From the NCBI GenBank assembly GCA_945949475.1, contig CAMFET010000028.1:1-8203 (forward strand): DNA of 8,203 bases. Direction: 5' to 3'. The notes under the pieces are model-generated. The model saw nothing but the letters and a program-made list of their open reading frames with translations. It made no database searches and was not told where the DNA came from. Below are positions 5,341-8,203 of the stretch, piece by piece. Numbering within the stretch: the stretch's first letter is position 1; each line of letters starts with the position of its first letter. The position numbers and the translations under genes were made by a program. Source of the stretch: an uncultured Phascolarctobacterium sp. (GTDB lineage: Bacteria > Bacillota > Negativicutes > Acidaminococcales > Acidaminococcaceae).

Positions 5341-6389
5341 GTGCGTCCACACTCCCCATCCGTGCCCTTGGCAAGGCGAATGCCGTGCTCTAACACAGGT
5401 AGTACGATTTCGAGCGCTTCCTCCACCGCTTTTTTGCTGCCGGGCAGGTTCACGATGAGCGTGCTATTACGCAGCACGCTGACGCCACGGCTGAGCATGG
5501 CACGCTTGGTGATGGCTAGCGAGCCCGCACGAATGGCCTCGGCGATGCCGGGCACGCTGCGGGTGGCCACGGCCAAAGTGGCCTCGGGCGTTACGTCCCT
5601 AGGCGCCATCCCTGTGCCGCCGGTGGTGATGATGAGGTCCACCTGGCGACTATCGGCTAAGCGCTTAAGCTCGCGCTCGATTTTGGCTTGCACGTCGGGC
5701 AGCAGCACCTGCTCCACTACTTCGTAGCCAGCGGCGGCGAGCAGCTCCGCGGCACGGGGGCCGGCGGTGTCGACACGCTCCCCGCGGGAGCCCTTATCCG
5801 AAAGGGTAACTACAGCGGCCCGCAGGGGCGCGTCTGCCGCAGGCAGGTGTACGGTGATAGGCATGCCTGGCGTGAGCACGCCGCCCTGCTCCACAGTGGC
5901 GAACACGCCCTCACGCGGCATGATGCAGTCGCCTACGCGGTGGAAGATTTGGCAGTGGCTGTGGCACTCCTTGCCGATTTGCGAGAGCTTGAGGATGACA
6001 GCGCCCGCTGTAAGCGTGCTGCCAACTGGCAGCTGGCGCAGGTCGATGCCGCTGACTAATATATTTTCGCCGAAGGTGCCCTCTATTGCTGGCTCTATGA
6101 GTGCTTTCTTCGTACCATCAGGCTCTGCTATGTTGTTGCTTTCTTTAGCATCAAGTGTTGTCAGTTTGGCTTTTTCGAGAATTTGCGCGTTGCTACAAGC
6201 AATGCGCTGGTTGAAGGCCTCAACTTGCTCTGCACTTAGTAGGCTCACCTGTCTGTGCCAGTGCCCTGCGTGGGCGTCGCCCTCGATGCCATAGTCTTTG
6301 ATAAGCTTAACCTGTGGCACTGCATGCTTCACTGTGCCCCGCGCTTCGCTGATGCATAAGGCTACGATTTTACCCTTTTGTTCTTGCAT
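5337..6389 (-). CDS. MOSC domain-MogA fusion, molybdenum cofactor biosynthesis protein
   Basis: 350-residue two-domain protein. Residues 1-182 are a MOSC domain (IEGDAHAGHWHRQVSLLS, 35-52; GTFGENI, 104-110; GKECHSHC, 139-146; GDCIMPREGVFA, 153-164), a family that handles sulfur on Moco or on metal-sulfur adducts, with Cys142 or Cys146 a candidate sulfur carrier. Residues 187-345 are a MogA/MoaB domain: TLSDKGSRGERVDTAGP (195-211), TTGGTGMAPRDVTPEA (255-270) and NLPGSKKAVEEA (314-325). MogA adenylylates molybdopterin before metal insertion. Residues about 67-100 are an insertion absent from relatives I remember, with a lower GC content than its flanks. ATG 6389 has a modest AGGT site within the edge of a 16-bp repeat array. 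It heads the operon running into modB with a 4-nt overlap. Domain calls are firm; the exact role of the MOSC part is inferred. Confidence 0.9.
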   Translation of the reverse strand: MQEQKGKIVALCISEARGTVKHAVPQVKLIKDYGIEGDAHAGHWHRQVSLLSAEQVEAFNQRIACSNAQILEKAKLTTLDAKESNNIAEPDGTKKALIEPAIEGTFGENILVSGIDLRQLPVGSTLTAGAVILKLSQIGKECHSHCQIFHRVGDCIMPREGVFATVEQGGVLTPGMPITVHLPAADAPLRAAVVTLSDKGSRGERVDTAGPRAAELLAAAGYEVVEQVLLPDVQAKIERELKRLADSRQVDLIITTGGTGMAPRDVTPEATLAVATRSVPGIAEAIRAGSLAITKRAMLSRGVSVLRNSTLIVNLPGSKKAVEEALEIVLPVLEHGIRLAKGTDGECGRT

Positions 6390-6400
6390 ATATTTCTACC

Positions 6401-6495
6401 TGACTTTCTCATATATTGGCTTTCTTATATATTGACTTTTAATATACTGTCTTTCTTATATATTGACTTACTCATATACTGATTATCTTATATAT
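6401..6495. repeat. Six-copy 16-bp tandem repeat array
   Basis: Units start at 6401, 6417, 6433 (15 bp), 6448, 6464 and 6480. The plus-strand consensus is TGACTTTCTTATATAT (minus strand ATATATAAGAAAGTCA). Each unit keeps the TG start and the TATA block; most differences lie in the centre. The array ends 11 nt before the MOSC-MogA start codon and touches its ribosome binding site. Regular TATAT boxes every 16 bp could be regulator sites, repeated -10 elements, or a length-variable leader. Confidence 0.85.
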
Positions 6496-6526
6496 TTTCA
6501 GCTAAAGCTACACTTTAGTATAAAAC

Positions 6527-6566
6527 TATACCGGAGAGGTTTTTAGCGAACGTTCTTTTCGGTATA
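6527..6566. repeat. Inverted repeat TATACCG/CGGTATA
   Basis: Perfect 7-bp arms (6527-6533 and 6560-6566) flank a 26-nt centre that contains the palindrome GAACGTTC (6548-6555). It lies in the moaC/MOSC-MogA gap just upstream of the tandem array. On the minus strand the 3' arm is followed by GTTTT, so it could be a weak terminator or a leader hairpin; as DNA it could be an operator. Confidence 0.45.
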
Positions 6567-6690
6567 TTCACGCTACTAATAAAAATTTAGTATCTTTGTA
6601 ATTTGTAAAGAGACACTTCTCAAGTTCTATGCGAGCTGCTTTTTAGCCGCATTCTTTCTATTAGAATCATCTTTATTGTAAGCTAGCGAA

Positions 6691-7176
6691 TCATTTCCAG
6701 CGGAAATCGCCGCTTTTACCACCACTTTTGCTCACTAAGTGCACATCGGTGATGAGCATACTCTTGTCGATGGCCTTGCACATATCGTATATTGTCAAGA
6801 GTGCGATTTGCACGCCAGTGAGTGCTTCCATCTCCACCCCCGTCTTGCCATCCGTTTTCACAAGGCAGGTGGCTTCGATGTAGTAAAGCGCACTCTCTGC
6901 TTCCTTAAGCTCAAAATTCACTTCGCATTTGGTCAAGGGCAGCGGGTGGCACAGGGGAATAAGCTCGCTGGTGCGCTTTGTGGCCATGATGCCGGCCAAA
7001 CGCGCCACGCCGAGCACATCGCCCTTGGCAATCTCGTGGCGCTGGATGCGCTCAAAAATCTCTTGGCAAACGTATATTTTACCTGTGGCAACGGCAATTC
7101 TTGTGGTCACAGGCTTTTCGCTCACGTCCACCATAATGGCGTTGCCTTCACTATCAAAATGGGTTAGTTCGCTCAT
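6691..7176 (-). CDS. moaC: Cyclic pyranopterin monophosphate synthase MoaC
   Basis: 161-residue cytoplasmic enzyme, the same length as E. coli MoaC. It converts the MoaA product (3',8-cyclo-7,8-dihydro-GTP) into cyclic pyranopterin monophosphate, the first stable Moco intermediate. Sequence matches run throughout: MSELTHFDSEGNAIMVDVS at the start, AKGDVLGVARLAGI (50-63), LIPLCHPLPLTK (72-83), KTGVEMEALTG (111-121), LTIYDMCKAIDKSM (127-140) and KSGGKSGDF (150-158). Catalytic-site residues expected from E. coli are kept: Lys51, His77, Glu115, Glu117, Asp131 and Lys134. ATG 7176 has a near-perfect AGGAGG site; the in-frame GTG at 7197 lies upstream of it and is rejected. It follows moaA after a 101-nt gap and precedes the MOSC-MogA gene by 301 nt, so it may share the moaA transcript. 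Confidence 0.97.
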   Translation of the reverse strand: MSELTHFDSEGNAIMVDVSEKPVTTRIAVATGKIYVCQEIFERIQRHEIAKGDVLGVARLAGIMATKRTSELIPLCHPLPLTKCEVNFELKEAESALYYIEATCLVKTDGKTGVEMEALTGVQIALLTIYDMCKAIDKSMLITDVHLVSKSGGKSGDFRWK

Positions 7177-7182
7177 GCTTAA

Positions 7183-7188
7183 CCTCCT
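7183..7188 (-). promoter_or_regulatory. Ribosome binding site of moaC
   Basis: AGGAGG on the minus strand, 6 nt before ATG 7176. It sets the moaC start and rules out the upstream GTG at 7197. Confidence 0.88.
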
Positions 7189-7250
7189 ATCTCGCACTAA
7201 ACCTTCTATATCAATGGTTTATGTGCCCATATCTAATTCATAGAAAGCTT

Positions 7251-7263
7251 TATATATATATAT
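7251..7263. repeat. Short AT dinucleotide run between moaA and moaC
   Basis: Six and a half TA units in the 101-nt AT-rich gap just after the moaA stop. No hairpin terminator or clear promoter accompanies it. It is simple-sequence DNA whose length could vary; no function is claimed. Confidence 0.6.
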
Positions 7264-7277
7264 TTACTATGCAAACT

Positions 7278-8203
7278 CTAACCACCAATTTCATTCATGT
7301 TAAAGGTGGCAGGTTTTTCTTCAAAGTGATGGCCCAGTGGCTTGTGATAGATGACATCTTTTAATGCCTCCACTAATTCTTCTTCGCTAGCGCTACTACG
7401 CAGCAGCTGGCGCAAATCTGAGGTACTCTGACTATATAAGCAGGGCTTGAGCTGGCCTGTGCTTGTAAGGCGCACGCGGTTACAGCTAGCGCAGAATTTT
7501 CCGTGTAAGGGCTCGATGAAGCCAATGATTTGTGCATGACCAGCCTTAGAGGCTTCATAATAGACTGCTGGACCATTGCCGAAGCTTTCTTTTAGTGGCC
7601 TTAACTCATACCCAGCATTGTATAATATTTCCCGTATTTCTGTGCCGCTATAGGAGGATAAATTGCCATTACAAGCCAGTGGCATGAGCTCGATAAAGCG
7701 CAAGGGAACAGCTAAACTGCCTGCAAACTCAACTATATTTGTCTGTGATTGAGACAAGTTGTCCACCTTTGTACCGTTATGTAATGGAGATAATTTGTCC
7801 ACGTTCACACTATTATTTACATAGCTATTTTTTATAGGCACACAGTTAATCTTACACTTTATGCCTGTCTGCACAACCGCTTTTATGGCCTTTATTACAG
7901 CTTCAACATCTCCACCGCCAGTAATGTGCTTGTAAAGCTCTTTATCCAAGGTGTCTAGGCTAATGTTGATGCCATCAATGCCGCAAGCTAGTAATTGTGG
8001 CAGGTTTTTCTCCAGTAGCGTTCCGTTGGTAGTGAGCGTCACCTGCTCTACGCCTTCGAGTTGCTTGAGCTTGGCGATAAAGTCTACTGCTCCCTTGCGC
8101 ACGAGGGGCTCGCCGCCTGTGATTTTGAAGCGTGTGATGCCTAGATCTAGGGCGCAGCGAGCAATACGTAGAATTTCTTCGTAGCGTAAAACATCACTAT
8201 GCT
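7278..8203 (-). CDS. moaA: GTP 3',8-cyclase MoaA (5' end outside window)
   Basis: Radical SAM enzyme that starts Moco synthesis by cyclising GTP. The frame is open to the window edge (first whole codon 8201-8199), so about 50 N-terminal residues with the CxxxCxxC cluster motif lie outside. Visible are HSDVLRYEEILRIAR, the SAM-binding ITGGEPLVRKG (8123-8091), TLTTNGTLL, GINISLDTLD, KINCVPIK and LRFIELMPL. The second Fe-S cluster that binds GTP is formed by FCASCNRVRL and KPC (Cys codons at 7493, 7484 and 7442, C-x2-C-x13-C), and the C-terminus is the conserved GG. Between VPIK and NIVEFAG, where relatives have only a few residues, sits an insertion of about 23 residues carrying a 12-residue repeat. 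GTG 8102 is an internal codon, not the start. moaC follows 101 nt on. Confidence 0.95.
   Translation of the reverse strand, partial: HSDVLRYEEILRIARCALDLGITRFKITGGEPLVRKGAVDFIAKLKQLEGVEQVTLTTNGTLLEKNLPQLLACGIDGINISLDTLDKELYKHITGGGDVEAVIKAIKAVVQTGIKCKINCVPIKNSYVNNSVNVDKLSPLHNGTKVDNLSQSQTNIVEFAGSLAVPLRFIELMPLACNGNLSSYSGTEIREILYNAGYELRPLKESFGNGPAVYYEASKAGHAQIIGFIEPLHGKFCASCNRVRLTSTGQLKPCLYSQSTSDLRQLLRSSASEEELVEALKDVIYHKPLGHHFEEKPATFNMNEIGG
7750..7802 (-). repeat. In-frame duplicated 17-bp motif inside moaA
   Basis: GTGGACAA-type units at 7802-7786 and 7766-7750 on the minus strand match at 14 of 17 positions and are 36 bp (12 codons) apart, encoding VDKLSP and VDNLSQ. The second contains the odd palindrome GACAAGTTGTC. 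They lie within the extra MoaA loop and suggest an inserted repeat element that kept the reading frame. Confidence 0.65.

Larger units (their letters stand above)
6390..6690. other. 301-nt AT-rich intergenic region between moaC and the MOSC-MogA gene
   Basis: No coding sequence is credible here. Going from moaC towards the next gene, it holds AT-rich sequence with no convincing terminator, an inverted repeat with TATACCG arms (6566-6527), and six 16-bp tandem repeats (6495-6401) reaching to within 12 nt of the start codon. It very likely carries the promoter of the mog-modB-modA operon, since this is the largest gap in the Moco block. I could not settle on one -35/-10 pair, though TATAAG -10-like hexamers recur within the repeats. 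I looked for a Moco riboswitch and recognised none. Confidence 0.6.

Noticed and set aside
4622..5458. Long plus-strand open frame of 278 codons opposite modB and the MOSC-MogA 3' end
   Set aside because: It is antisense to clearly identified genes, has low-complexity Ser/Pro/Ala/Lys composition with no family motif, and no ribosome binding site was seen.
6401..6495. Tandem array considered as a CRISPR
   Set aside because: Units of 16 bp are contiguous with no unique spacers, and no cas genes are near.
6390..6690. Moco (molybdenum cofactor) riboswitch in the leader of the MOSC-MogA operon
   Set aside because: I recognised no conserved Moco-motif core; much of the space is AT-rich tandem repeat. 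A covariance-model search (Rfam Moco_RNA_motif) would settle it.
7251..7263. TA run as a -10 promoter element for moaC
   Set aside because: No matching -35 hexamer at a suitable distance could be chosen; simple AT repeats give false matches.

Overview
All recognisable genes lie on the minus strand, so the window is read from high to low coordinates. Two functional blocks are present: molybdenum cofactor (Moco) biosynthesis with molybdate uptake (about 8203 to 2301), and a TonB energy-coupling system followed by an ABC-transporter binding lipoprotein (about 2108 to 1). An ExbB-ExbD-TonB set implies an outer membrane. Strong AGGAGG-type ribosome binding sites, lipobox lipoproteins and the protein flavours (MOSC-MogA fusion, short ModE, Cys-tailed MoeA-like protein) resemble Firmicutes. 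Together they suggest a diderm Firmicute such as a member of the Negativicutes. This is an inference from gene content, not a database match.

Moco block, in transcription order: moaA (5' end outside the window), a 101-nt AT-rich gap, moaC, then a 301-nt non-coding stretch (6390-6690) holding a six-copy 16-bp tandem array. Next come a MOSC-MogA fusion, modB, modA, a MoeA-like molybdopterin-binding protein with a four-cysteine tail, and a ModE-type regulator made only of the DNA-binding domain. The fusion gene, modB and modA are joined by 4-nt ATGA overlaps, and the MoeA-like gene and modE are 1 nt apart, so these five genes look like one operon. Together they cover GTP to cyclic pyranopterin monophosphate (MoaA, MoaC), adenylylation of molybdopterin (MogA), probable metal handling (MoeA-like), molybdate capture and passage (ModA, ModB), and control (ModE). 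The transporter ATPase ModC is absent from the window.

TonB block: a near-consensus promoter (2244-2216) in the modE-exbB gap precedes exbB-exbD-tonB, also joined by ATGA overlaps. A hairpin terminator (347-310) follows tonB. Beyond it a GTG-started gene (266 to the window edge) encodes the N-terminus of a BtuF/FepB-like binding lipoprotein. That is consistent with TonB powering outer-membrane uptake of a metal complex or cobalamin which the ABC system then imports.

The most unusual features are the 16-bp tandem array before the MOSC-MogA gene, an in-frame 12-residue repeat inserted in MoaA, an AT-richer insertion of about 30 residues in the MOSC domain, and the modB-modA order without modC. 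I found no evidence of a defence system, insertion sequence, CRISPR array, tRNA or rRNA.
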